Shown here piece after piece: positions 8,989 to 17,412 of a DNA stretch of 64,000 bases. The stretch is from Gluconacetobacter tumulisoli. Lineage in GTDB: Bacteria; Pseudomonadota; Alphaproteobacteria; Acetobacterales; Acetobacteraceae. The stretch lies in NCBI RefSeq assembly GCF_014174155.1, contig NZ_JABEQM010000004.1, forward strand, positions 186,001 to 250,000, read 5' to 3'. Every line of letters starts with the position of its first letter. The stretch's first letter is position 1. A program made the translations under genes and the position numbers. The notes under the pieces are model-generated. The model was given only the letters and a program-made list of their open reading frames with translations, was not told the origin of the DNA and made no database searches.

Positions 8989-9930
8989 ATGACGCCCCCT
9001 CTTCTGACCCGCCGGACGCTGCTGGTCACCGCGGCTGGCGCCGCCGCGTCCGGTCTTGTCGCGCGGACAATCCCCGCCGCGGCGCGTGCCAGGACGCATA
9101 ATTTCGTCATGATCGGGGATTGGGGACGGCGGGGCCATTACGAACAGACCGCCCTGGGCGAACGGATGGGCCGCGTCGCGGCGGACCATGGCAGCCTCTA
9201 TACCGTGTCGGTCGGCGATAATTTCTACGACGACGGCGTGACATCGGTCGACGATCCGCAATGGCGCACCTCGTTCGAGGATATCTATACCGCTGACAGC
9301 CTCAAATCCCGCTGGCGCGTCATCCTGGGCAACCACGATTATCGTGGCGACGTGGACGCCCAGTTGAAATACGGCCAGGCCGTCGACAGCCGGTGGTACC
9401 TGCCGGCGCGCTATTACGTCATGCGCGACCAGCTGGCCGACGGTAGCACCGCCGATTTCTTCTATATCGATACCAACCCCTTCATCAGCCGGTATCGCGG
9501 CACCAAGGTGCGGATCGACGGCCAGGATACCGCCACGCAGTTGCGGTGGCTGGAACAGGGGCTTGCGACGTCGGATGCGGACTGGAAGATCGTGGTCGGC
9601 CACCATCCCGTCTATACGGCGGAAGGACGGTTCGACGAACCGGAACTGATCGCCGCGATCCCGCCTTTGCTGAAACGTCACCGCGTCACGATCTATGTGA
9701 ACGGCCACATCCACAACCTGCAATATATCGAAAGGGACGGGATCCATTACATCAACAATGGCGCCGGTTCCCGGATCGACCCGGTCGGCGTCGCGCAACG
9801 CGGTGGGTTCACCGCCCCGGAACAGCACGGTTTCATGACCGTCGCCATGACGCGCGACAGCTTCGATTTCGCTTTTGTGGGCCTGGCCGGAAACCGACTG
9901 TTCGGGCGGCAGATTCCCCGAACCGCCTGA
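8989..9930 (+). CDS. Tat-exported purple-acid-phosphatase-like metallophosphoesterase
   Basis: 313 residues. The N-terminus has a twin-arginine signal (LLTRRTLLVTAAG, residues 5-17) and an Ala-rich cleavage region near 30. The dinuclear metal site motifs of tartrate-resistant (type 5) purple acid phosphatases follow in order: GDWG (43-46), GDNFY (76-80, including the Fe-ligating Tyr), GNHDY (114-118), GHHPVYT and NGHIHNLQY. It is probably a periplasmic phosphomonoesterase; the substrate is unknown. The start is the ATG at 8989 so that the Tat signal is N-terminal. It follows mazG on the same strand by 80 bp. Confidence 0.88.
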   Translation: MTPPLLTRRTLLVTAAGAAASGLVARTIPAAARARTHNFVMIGDWGRRGHYEQTALGERMGRVAADHGSLYTVSVGDNFYDDGVTSVDDPQWRTSFEDIYTADSLKSRWRVILGNHDYRGDVDAQLKYGQAVDSRWYLPARYYVMRDQLADGSTADFFYIDTNPFISRYRGTKVRIDGQDTATQLRWLEQGLATSDADWKIVVGHHPVYTAEGRFDEPELIAAIPPLLKRHRVTIYVNGHIHNLQYIERDGIHYINNGAGSRIDPVGVAQRGGFTAPEQHGFMTVAMTRDSFDFAFVGLAGNRLFGRQIPRTA

Positions 9931-10037
9931 CACCATCCCCCCGACCGCGGCATGGGCGGGAAACCGGGAGGTGGCGCGCACGTTCGTGACAAGGCAAGTC
10001 CGCCCATGCGGTTTCCCCGAAGCGAGGGCTCCAGGCG

Positions 10038-10838
10038 ATGGTGCAGCGACCTTTCTGGAAAGGGTATCTGAAGCTCTCGCTCGTCACCTGCCCGGTGGCC
10101 ATGACGCCCGCGACGACGGAAAGCGAAAAGGTTCGCTTCCACACGATCAACCGGAACACCGGCCATCGGCTGGTGAGCCAGTATGTCGATGCCCAAACCG
10201 GCGCCCCCGTCGAGGATGACGCGCAGGTCATGGGCTATCCGCGGGGCGAGGATGGCTATGTGATGCTGGAAGACGACGAACTGGATGCCGTCGCGCTGGA
10301 CAGCACGCATACGATCGACATCGAAACCTTCGTGCCCGCGGACAGTGTCGGCTGGATCTGGTACGACGCCCCGCATTTCCTGGTGCCCGACGACGAGATC
10401 GGGGAGGAGGCATACAGGGTCATCCAGGCCGCCCTTGTGGCGACCGGCACGGTCGGGATCTCCCGCCTGGTGATGTATCGCCGGGAACGGGCCGTCCTGC
10501 TGGAAGCCCGGGGCAAGGGCATCGTGCTGTGGACCCTGCATTTCGGAAACGAGGTCCGCGATGCCGCCGATTATTTCGCGGATGGCGGCACGGACGAATG
10601 GAACGGACCCGAAATGAAACTGCTCCGGGAACTGATCGATCGACAGAAGGTCCCTTGGGCGCCGGAGATGGTCACCGATCCGGTGCAGGAGCGCCTTCTG
10701 GACATCATCGAAGCCAGGAAAAAGGCCCGCAAGCGGCCGCGAAAATCCCGCGTCGAAATCCCCGCCCCGGGCCGGATCGTCAACATCATGGACGCGCTGC
10801 GGGCCAGCCTGGAATCCGAAACGAAAGGCCGGCGGTAG
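10038..10838 (+). CDS. Ku protein (non-homologous end joining), copy 1
   Basis: 266 residues. Bacterial Ku is a ring-forming DNA-end-binding protein that recruits LigD. The family start is obvious (RPFWKGYLKLSLVTCPVAM), as are FHTINRNTGHRLVSQYVD and the central LMYRRERAVLLEARGKGIVLWTL-type segment, with a basic C-terminal tail (ARKKARKRPRKSR) likely to bind DNA or the ligase. It is convergent with ligD, 33 bp apart, where a 6-bp GC hairpin sits (10853-10867). It is clearly different in sequence from the second Ku at 13399-14241. Confidence 0.95.
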   Translation: MVQRPFWKGYLKLSLVTCPVAMTPATTESEKVRFHTINRNTGHRLVSQYVDAQTGAPVEDDAQVMGYPRGEDGYVMLEDDELDAVALDSTHTIDIETFVPADSVGWIWYDAPHFLVPDDEIGEEAYRVIQAALVATGTVGISRLVMYRRERAVLLEARGKGIVLWTLHFGNEVRDAADYFADGGTDEWNGPEMKLLRELIDRQKVPWAPEMVTDPVQERLLDIIEARKKARKRPRKSRVEIPAPGRIVNIMDALRASLESETKGRR

Positions 10839-10871
10839 AACAGGGGCATTCGGCGGCCTTGGGCCGCGGCC

Positions 10872-13394
10872 TCAGTCCGTATCGGGCGGCGCGGCCTCCA
10901 GCGGCCGGGCGTCCTGCCGGAACCCCTCCCAGGGATCGGCATCCAGGGCGGCCAGGCGCGCCGGGGCCGTGGCCAGCGTGAAATGCGCCGGTCCGATCCC
11001 CGGCCCGAGTTCGTCCCAGGCCAGGGGCATGGACACCGGCGCGCCGGGCCGGGCGCGGGTCGAATAAGGTGCGACGGCCGTCGCGCCACGCTGGTTGCGC
11101 AGGTAATCGACCAGGATCCGTCCCCGCCGCCGGGCCTTCGTGATGGTCGCCACATAACGGTCGGGGCTGTCGGACGCCATGGCCTGTGCCAGTCCCCTGG
11201 TGAAACCCTTGACCGTGGCCCAGTCCGCGCGGGGCACGAGGGGTGTTACGACATGCAGGCCCTTGCCGCCCGAGGTTTTGACGAAAGCCGCCAGGCCGGT
11301 GGCCTCCAGCCGCCGGCGGACTTCCTGCGCCGCGTCGATCAGTGCGGTCCAGGGTACGTCCTCGCCCGGATCCAGATCCATCACGATCATATCCGGCCGC
11401 TCCCAATCCCGGCAGGACGCCCCCCAGGGATGGATCTCCAGCGTCGCGGCCTGGACCAGGCCCATCAACCCGTCGAAGTCATGAATGCCGATCAGCTTCC
11501 CACCGTCGCCGGCGGCGGGGTCGTCCAGCGCCACGATCCCGGGGCTGGCCCCTTTCCAGAGATTTTTCTGAAAGAATGTCTGGCCCGATATGCCGTCCGG
11601 GCAGCGTAGCAACGCCAGCGGACGATCGACGATGAAGGGGGCGATATAGCGCCAGACATCGGCGTAATAATCGGCCAGCCCTTCCTTCGTCACCCCCGAA
11701 TCCGGCCAGTACAGCCGGTCGGGATGGGTCAGGTTCACAATGCGGCGTTGCGGCGGCGGGGGCTCGACGTCGGGGGTTTCGACTTCCCGGACGATCTCGG
11801 TGGCTGGCTTGTCCTCGCGGATGCCGCGGAAGGACGCGTGACGCAGATGTCCGTCGGCCGTCCATGCCCGGAATTCGATTTCGGCCACCAGTTCGGGACG
11901 CACATAGCGTACTCCCCGCGCCTCGTCGGCGGTCAGTTTGCCGACGAACGGGCTCTTCGCAACGGCCGCCGGGTCCAGCCGGCGGAACAGATCCCGCGCC
12001 AGCGCGGCGGTGAAGCCGGTTCCGACCCGTCCGACATGACGCAGCCCGCCACCATCGTAGACCCCGAGTACGAGCGAGCCGATCGCCGTCTTCGAGACCG
12101 TGGAGGGAACATAGCCACCGATCACGAATTCCTGCCGGGCGGAGCATTTCGATTTTACCCAGTCCCTGCCCCGGCCCGAACGATAAGGCGCATCCCGCAG
12201 CTTCGAGACGACACCCTCCAGGCTCAGTCGGCAGGCATGGTGGAATACCAGATCGCCCGCCTGGTCGTAGTGGCTGCTGAACCGCAGCGGGCCGTCCTCC
12301 GCCGGGACAAGACGGCGCAGGATCTCCTTCCGGGCCATCAGTGGGGCACCCCGCAGGTCGTACCCGTCCAGATGCAGCAGGTCGAACGCATAGAAGACGA
12401 ACCGGTCCGTCCGATCGGAAGCAAGATCTTCCTGCAGGGCGGAAAAATCGGATACGCCGTTCGCGTTCTCCACCACCAGTTCGCCGTCGATCAGGGCGTC
12501 GTCCAGCGGAAGGGCCGACAGCATGTCGATGACCCCGGGGCCGAACCGCGTCGTCCAGTCGAGACCACTGCGGGTCAACAGTTGGACGTGCCGTTCCGCG
12601 ATCCGGGCGAGCAGGCGATAGCCGTCGAGCTTGATTTCATGGATCCAGCGTCGGCCACCCGGCGCCCGGGGTACCAGGGTCGCCAGTGCCGGTGCGACGA
12701 AGGGCGGCATCGGCACGGCTGCGGCGCCCTTGACCCGGGTCAAGGACCCAGGCCCTTCGGCCAGGGCCGGGTCGGGCCTGGGGGATGCGGTCCCGGCCGC
12801 GGTCCTGGTCCGTCGGCGGGCCGGGGGGCGATCCGCCGTGATGTCGTCGAGGGACCGGCCGGTCTTCACCGAATCCGGCCGTTCCTCGAGAATATCGGGG
12901 TCCGCCTCCGTACGGGCGGCCTCGTCGTCCCCCTTGATCAGCAACCAGTTGTCCCGCTTCTCACGCGGCCGGGCCGCCATTCGGACGAGGTGCCATCGTC
13001 CGTGCAGTTTTTCGCCCTGCAGGTCGAAATCCAGATGACCTTTCGCCAGTCCCTCGGCCACGTCATGAAGAGGGGTCCAGGTCCCGCGATCCCACAATTC
13101 GACGGTGCCGCCGCCATATTGGCCCTGGGGAATCGTCCCTTCGAAATCTCCATATTCCAGGGGATGATCCTCGACATGCACGGCAAGACGTTTCTCGGCC
13201 GGGACCAGACTCGGGCCTTTCGTCACGGCCCAGCTTTTGAGCACGCCATCCACTTCCAGGCGGAAATCGTAGTGCAGACGGCGCGCCGCATGTTTCTGGA
13301 CGACAAACAGGTGCCCTTCCGCCGCAGCCACCCCTCCCCGGGGCTCTGCCGTGACGCGGAAGTCGCGCTTCTTGCGGTAAGTTTGGAGCGCCAT
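10872..13394 (-). CDS. ligD: DNA ligase D, three-domain NHEJ enzyme
   Basis: 840 residues in the order phosphoesterase - ligase - polymerase. The phosphoesterase domain (about 1-160) has HAARRLHYDFRLEVDG and HVEDHPLEYGDFEG. The ATP-dependent ligase domain (about 235-510) has the nucleophile in HEIKLDGYRL (Lys255). The archaeo-eukaryotic primase-type polymerase domain (about 545-830) shows MDLDPGEDVPW. It processes and seals double-strand ends held by Ku. It is cotranscribed with Ku copy 2, whose stop lies 4 bp upstream of the ligD start, and is convergent with Ku copy 1. Confidence 0.96.
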   Translation of the reverse strand: MALQTYRKKRDFRVTAEPRGGVAAAEGHLFVVQKHAARRLHYDFRLEVDGVLKSWAVTKGPSLVPAEKRLAVHVEDHPLEYGDFEGTIPQGQYGGGTVELWDRGTWTPLHDVAEGLAKGHLDFDLQGEKLHGRWHLVRMAARPREKRDNWLLIKGDDEAARTEADPDILEERPDSVKTGRSLDDITADRPPARRRTRTAAGTASPRPDPALAEGPGSLTRVKGAAAVPMPPFVAPALATLVPRAPGGRRWIHEIKLDGYRLLARIAERHVQLLTRSGLDWTTRFGPGVIDMLSALPLDDALIDGELVVENANGVSDFSALQEDLASDRTDRFVFYAFDLLHLDGYDLRGAPLMARKEILRRLVPAEDGPLRFSSHYDQAGDLVFHHACRLSLEGVVSKLRDAPYRSGRGRDWVKSKCSARQEFVIGGYVPSTVSKTAIGSLVLGVYDGGGLRHVGRVGTGFTAALARDLFRRLDPAAVAKSPFVGKLTADEARGVRYVRPELVAEIEFRAWTADGHLRHASFRGIREDKPATEIVREVETPDVEPPPPQRRIVNLTHPDRLYWPDSGVTKEGLADYYADVWRYIAPFIVDRPLALLRCPDGISGQTFFQKNLWKGASPGIVALDDPAAGDGGKLIGIHDFDGLMGLVQAATLEIHPWGASCRDWERPDMIVMDLDPGEDVPWTALIDAAQEVRRRLEATGLAAFVKTSGGKGLHVVTPLVPRADWATVKGFTRGLAQAMASDSPDRYVATITKARRRGRILVDYLRNQRGATAVAPYSTRARPGAPVSMPLAWDELGPGIGPAHFTLATAPARLAALDADPWEGFRQDARPLEAAPPDTD

Positions 13395-13398
13395 GGAT

Positions 13399-14241
13399 TC
13401 AGCCGGCCTTTCGGCGCGCCCCCGACCGTCCGCCGGATGGCCGGCCCGGCGGCGTTTTCTGTCCCGCGCTCGCCCGCAGGGCCTCCATCAAATCGACGAC
13501 CGTGCCGCGTGCCGGCCGGGACGGAGCCTCGATCCTGCGCCCTTCGCTCTTTGCCCGGACCAGTTCGGCCAGCGCGCCTTCGTAGCGATCATCGAACGCC
13601 GCCGGATCGAAATGTCCCGTCCGCGTCCCGATGATGTGCCGGGCGAGATCGATCATCTCGTCCTTCAGCCCGCCCCCCGGAATGTCCTGGAACGCCTCGT
13701 CCACCGAGCGGACCTCATAATCGAAATGAAGGGTGGACGCGATCAGCCCCGTCCCATGGGGCCGGACCAGCAGCGTCCGGAGGCGGCGGAAGAGCACGGT
13801 CCGCGCCAGCGCCGCCACCTTCATGTCCCGCATCGCGTCGCGGATCAGCGGATAGACGCTTTCCTCGTCCGAGGTTTCGGCGCCGCGTCCGGCCGCGAGG
13901 TAATACGAACGGTCGAGATAGATGTCGTCGATCTCGCGGCAGGCAATGAACGCCGACACCGTGAGCATTCTGTCGCTTTCGGGCACGGCGGCGGCGATTT
14001 CGTCGGGTTCCAGTATCACATAGTCGCCGACGCCGATTTCGTATCCCTTGACCTGATCGTCCCGCTCCACCGGCTGGCCGGTCTCCTCGTCCACGAAATG
14101 CCGTTGCACACGATGGCCGGTGGCACGATTGAGGATATGCAGGGCAATGCGTTCGGACGTCAAGACAGCCGTGTAGAGGGCCACCGGGCAGACCAGTTCA
14201 CCAACCCGTAGCAGGCCCTTCCAGTTGGCGCGCGGCGTCAT
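13399..14241 (-). CDS. Ku protein (non-homologous end joining), copy 2
   Basis: 280 residues. The Ku core is clear: NWKGLLRVGELVCPVALYTA, HILNRATGHRVQRHFVDEETG, GYEIGVGDYVILE and a 'LRTLLVRPHGTGLIASTLHFDYEV' segment. The C-terminal tail is basic (GRPSGGRSGARRKAG). The start is the ATG at 14241; the frame above is antisense to a small secreted protein. It forms an operon with ligD (4-bp gap), so it is probably the partner always expressed with the ligase. It may pair with Ku copy 1 as homo- or heterodimers. Confidence 0.94.
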   Translation of the reverse strand: MTPRANWKGLLRVGELVCPVALYTAVLTSERIALHILNRATGHRVQRHFVDEETGQPVERDDQVKGYEIGVGDYVILEPDEIAAAVPESDRMLTVSAFIACREIDDIYLDRSYYLAAGRGAETSDEESVYPLIRDAMRDMKVAALARTVLFRRLRTLLVRPHGTGLIASTLHFDYEVRSVDEAFQDIPGGGLKDEMIDLARHIIGTRTGHFDPAAFDDRYEGALAELVRAKSEGRRIEAPSRPARGTVVDLMEALRASAGQKTPPGRPSGGRSGARRKAG

Positions 14242-14257
14242 GACCCAAACGTACCCC

Positions 14258-14563
14258 CTACCCCGGACAGTGCCCCGATTTGTCCTTCCGTGCGTCGGGA
14301 CAGGTTTTCCGGTCGACCGGCTTCCTGGGCGATGGCTGCGCAGGCTTGTTCGGGGTCGAACCAGGGCCCGGCTCGGCCTGCTGTCGCGAAGAGGGCAACG
14401 TGCGTTCCAACGTATCGGGGCCCGTGGTATGGCCGGCATCGGGGGGCACGGTCACGCTGCCCGATGGTTCCGTACCCGAGCTCTGGGCATTCGCCGGGAC
14501 AGATAGCGCCGCAAGCGCCAGGCAAAGAGCGACACTCGGCATCGTCGTCATCAGACGCATCAT
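14258..14563 (-). CDS. small secreted protein of unknown function
   Basis: 101 residues with a clear signal peptide (LMTTMPSVALCLALAALSVPANA, cleavage about residue 26). The mature part is Pro/Ser/Thr-rich and low complexity, ending in a basic segment with two cysteines (KTCPDARKDKSGHCPG). A Shine-Dalgarno GGGAG lies five bases before the first of two consecutive ATGs. No family is recognised. It could precede ku2-ligD in one transcript (16-bp gap), but nothing in it suggests DNA repair. Confidence 0.65.
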   Translation of the reverse strand: MMRLMTTMPSVALCLALAALSVPANAQSSGTEPSGSVTVPPDAGHTTGPDTLERTLPSSRQQAEPGPGSTPNKPAQPSPRKPVDRKTCPDARKDKSGHCPG

Positions 14564-14574
14564 TCAGTCTCCCA

Positions 14575-14693
14575 CTCAGGGCCCTGTCCTGAGACCCGCC
14601 AAAGGCCACAGGCCTTTGGAAACCAATTCGTTATCCATCACCCGGGGGCCGTAGCCTCGGACTCTGGTGGGTTCGGACAAGGCCCGACCTTGG
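14575..14693 (-). repeat. intergenic repeat family A, copy 1
   Basis: About 119 bp aligning end to end with copies at 30141-30258 and 63171-63290. Shared blocks on the plus strand are CTCAGGxCxxxxCCCTGAxxCCCGCCAAAGG, then CTTTGGAAAxCC, ATCCAT, GGGGxCC and GGCCCGACCTTG. It lies after the stop of the minus-strand monophosphatase gene (14784) and ends next to the ribosome-binding site of the small secreted protein. This copy is the most diverged of the three. Confidence 0.75.
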
Positions 14694-14783
14694 GAATCCT
14701 GACGCCTGCCAGGGGGATTGGTTGCTCAGGCACGGGGAAAATCATTGGCCAGACCGGCCGGGACAACGGTGCGGGAGGGAGGC

Positions 14784-15626
14784 TCAGCCCCGATCCATCA
14801 GCAGGTCGTACAGATCCTGCCAGCTGTCCCGATCCGGGGCGTAGAGCAGGCCGCCCTCGCGGTCCGTCGCGCGATAGGGCGATCCGTCGAAATGCGCGCA
14901 ATAGCCCCCGGCCTCGCGATGGATCAGCCACCCCGCCAGATGGTCCCAGGGCAGGGTGCGGTTGAACAGCAGGAAATGGCACTTGGCGTCCGCGATCATC
15001 AGATATTCATGCGCCGCGCAGCGGAAATCCCACGATCCCATGACCCGGGGCAGATTGTGCGTCACGGTGTCACGAATCTCGGGATTCAGGTACCGCCAGG
15101 ACGCATTGCCGGACATCGCCTTGGCCGCCACGGGCGGGGCCACCGACAATGCGCGTTCCGCTCCATCGGCACCGGCCAGCCACGCCCCCTCGCCCCGCAC
15201 GGCCAGGGCCGCCACGTTACAGACCGGATCGAGAATCGCCGCACCCGCGACCTCGCCCCGGACCACCACCGACACCATCACCCCGAACAGCGGCACGCCG
15301 GCCGCGTAATTCGCGGTGCCGTCGATCGGATCGATCACATAGGCCAGGTCCGCCGCGCCCAATGCATCCAGCAGGTCGGGCCGGGCGCATGCGGCCTCCT
15401 CCCCGATCACCACCGCGCCGGGCGACAGGTGACGCAGGGCGGCGGCGATCTCGCGCTCTGCGGCCTCGTCGGCGTCGGTCACGACGTCCAGCGGGCTGCT
15501 CTTGCACCGAATGCTTGCGGAGTCGAGTTGCCGGAAGCGCGGCATGATCTGCCGGGACGCCGCGCCACGCATGATCTCCAGCACCGTACGCATGCCATCG
15601 ACCGAAACAGGGACCGTCATCGTCAT
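14784..15626 (-). CDS. inositol-monophosphatase-family phosphatase
   Basis: 280 residues. Li+-sensitive Mg-dependent phosphatase fold: VTDADEAAE (about 49-57), VIGEEAA (73-79), the metal-binding DPIDGTANYA (99-108) and WDHLAGWLIHREAGG near the C-terminus. The family includes inositol-1-phosphatase (SuhB), histidinol phosphatase (HisN) and CysQ. The sequence alone does not separate these; it is somewhat longer than HisN and the spacing is SuhB-like. It follows hflX on the same strand with a 79-bp gap. Start is the ATG at 15626, with a second ATG two codons later. Confidence 0.85.
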   Translation of the reverse strand: MTMTVPVSVDGMRTVLEIMRGAASRQIMPRFRQLDSASIRCKSSPLDVVTDADEAAEREIAAALRHLSPGAVVIGEEAACARPDLLDALGAADLAYVIDPIDGTANYAAGVPLFGVMVSVVVRGEVAGAAILDPVCNVAALAVRGEGAWLAGADGAERALSVAPPVAAKAMSGNASWRYLNPEIRDTVTHNLPRVMGSWDFRCAAHEYLMIADAKCHFLLFNRTLPWDHLAGWLIHREAGGYCAHFDGSPYRATDREGGLLYAPDRDSWQDLYDLLMDRG

Positions 15627-15705
15627 TCTCCGCCTCCCGTCACTCCGGGATCCGCCGTCCCGGGGATCGGCGCGCGATCAGGCGGCCCGACCTGCCAGGG
15701 CCGCC

Positions 15706-16992
15706 CTACCTGCCGCGCTCCGCATTCTGAAGATCAAAGCGCGCCCGATCGGCCGGCAGCAGGCGGGCGGTTACCATGATTTCGGTCTCGCTGTCCTGGC
15801 GTTCGGTGATCTCGCCATGGGCGTAGAGCCATGCCAGCAGCGCACCATCGCCTACCGGAAGCGTATAATGCACGGTTTCCATGGCCTCGGTCAGGCGCGT
15901 GTCGATTGCCGACAGCAATTCGGGCAGGCCCTCGCCGGTGATGGCGGAAATGACCACGCTGCCTTCGCGCGCATGAACGGCCTCGCGGCCACCGATCAGA
16001 TCGGCCTTGTTCTGGACCTCGACCACTCGCGCACGCCATTCCTCCTCCAGCGTGCCGCTGCGGGCCATGCCTTCCAGCACGTCCTCGACATCGGCGCGCT
16101 GCGCCGCGCTGTCGGGGTGGGAGATATCGCGGACATGCAGGATGATGTCGGCCTCGGCCACTTCCTCCAGCGTCGCACGGAAGGCGGCAACCAGTTCGGT
16201 CGGCAGGTCGCTGATGAATCCCACGGTATCGGACAGGATGATCCGGCGCCCGGACGGCAGGCGGATGCCGCGCATCGTCGGATCCAGCGTGGCGAACAGT
16301 TGATCCTGGGCAAAGACGGCGGCCCCGGTCAGGGCATTGAACAGGGTCGATTTTCCCGCGTTGGTGTATCCCACCAGGGCCACGACCGGAAACGGCACCC
16401 GGCGCCGTGCCGCGCGATGCAGCCCGCGGGTGCGCCGCACCTGCTCCAGCTCGCGCTTCAGGCGGACGATGCGATCGCCGATCATGCGGCGATCGGCCTC
16501 GATCTGCGTTTCGCCGGGGCCGCCGAGGAATCCGAAACCGCCGCGCTGGCGTTCCAGATGCGTCCAGGTTCGCACCAGGCGGCTGCGCTGGTATTCCAGA
16601 TGCGCCAGTTCGACCTGAAGCGATCCTTCCTTCGTCGCCGCGCGCTCGCCGAAAATATCCAGGATCAGGGCCGTCCGGTCGATGACCTTGCAGCCCAGCG
16701 CCCGCTCCAGGTTCCGCTGCTGCACCGGCGTCAGGCGCGAATCGATGATGACGACGGCGACTCGATCCTCCTGAACCGCTACGCGCAGCGATTCAAGCTG
16801 CCCGCTGCCCAGAAGGGTGGCCGGGCGCCGTGCGCGCAGCAGCAGGACCGCCTTGCGAACGATGACCAGGCCGATCGACGCGGCAAGGCCCACCGCCTCT
16901 TCCAACCGGGCTTCGGCGGCTCGGACCTCGTCCTGGCGGTCAGGCCGTTCCCACGGCAGGATGACCGCCGCCCGCGTGGCGGACTGCTCCAT
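15706..16992 (-). CDS. hflX: ribosome-associated GTPase HflX
   Basis: 428 residues. HflX splits stalled or heat-stressed 70S ribosomes. The N-terminal HflX domain (about 15-180) ends with the glycine-rich GGFGFLGGPGETQIEADRR. The G domain has GYTNAGKSTLFN (P-loop), DTVGFI and NKADL. The start is the ATG at 16992, preceded by GAGAG and only 7 bp after the hfq stop; the longer open frame overlaps hfq. hfq-hflX is a conserved pair. Confidence 0.95.
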   Translation of the reverse strand: MEQSATRAAVILPWERPDRQDEVRAAEARLEEAVGLAASIGLVIVRKAVLLLRARRPATLLGSGQLESLRVAVQEDRVAVVIIDSRLTPVQQRNLERALGCKVIDRTALILDIFGERAATKEGSLQVELAHLEYQRSRLVRTWTHLERQRGGFGFLGGPGETQIEADRRMIGDRIVRLKRELEQVRRTRGLHRAARRRVPFPVVALVGYTNAGKSTLFNALTGAAVFAQDQLFATLDPTMRGIRLPSGRRIILSDTVGFISDLPTELVAAFRATLEEVAEADIILHVRDISHPDSAAQRADVEDVLEGMARSGTLEEEWRARVVEVQNKADLIGGREAVHAREGSVVISAITGEGLPELLSAIDTRLTEAMETVHYTLPVGDGALLAWLYAHGEITERQDSETEIMVTARLLPADRARFDLQNAERGR

Positions 16993-16999
16993 GCGGCTC

Positions 17000-17296
17000 T
17001 CAGAGGATATCGTTGTCACCCGCCATGTCTTTTTCCGCCAGGTCCACGACCGAATCGTCACCGCGCGACGGTTCGAACAGGACCACCGGGGTGGCGGGCA
17101 TCACGGTGCTGATCGCGTGCTTGTAGACAAGCTGCGTATGGCCGTCGCGACGCAGCAGCACGGAGAAATTATCGAACCAGGTGATGATGCCCTGGAGCTT
17201 CACGCCGTTGACGAGAAAAACGGTAACCGGCGTCTTCGACCGTCGGACATGGTTGAGGAACACGTCCTGAACATTCTGTGTCGGTTCTTTTGCCAC
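17000..17296 (-). CDS. hfq: RNA chaperone Hfq
   Basis: 98 residues, typical for alphaproteobacterial Hfq. It forms a hexameric Sm ring that pairs small RNAs with mRNAs. Sm1 is visible as [19 protein letters not shown] and Sm2 as [10 protein letters not shown]. The start is GTG at 17296 with AAGG seven bases upstream. It sits 116 bp downstream of ntrX and 7 bp before hflX, the usual neighbourhood linked to nitrogen control (Hfq is the NrfA/NifA-activating factor in some relatives). Confidence 0.97.
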   Translation of the reverse strand: MAKEPTQNVQDVFLNHVRRSKTPVTVFLVNGVKLQGIITWFDNFSVLLRRDGHTQLVYKHAISTVMPATPVVLFEPSRGDDSVVDLAEKDMAGDNDIL

Positions 17297-17412
17297 GGTA
17301 GGGCCTTACTTTTTTCTATGGGCGGGTCCGGGCGCCGCGATAGCCATCCCGTTCCAAGCCGTGCGTATTTGATCGGCACTGTCTAGCAGGCCCTTACGCC
17401 CGGGGCAAAACC

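Noticed and set aside
11724-13634. 636-codon open frame opposite ligD
   Set aside because: Antisense to a complete LigD; composition is that of a shadow frame.
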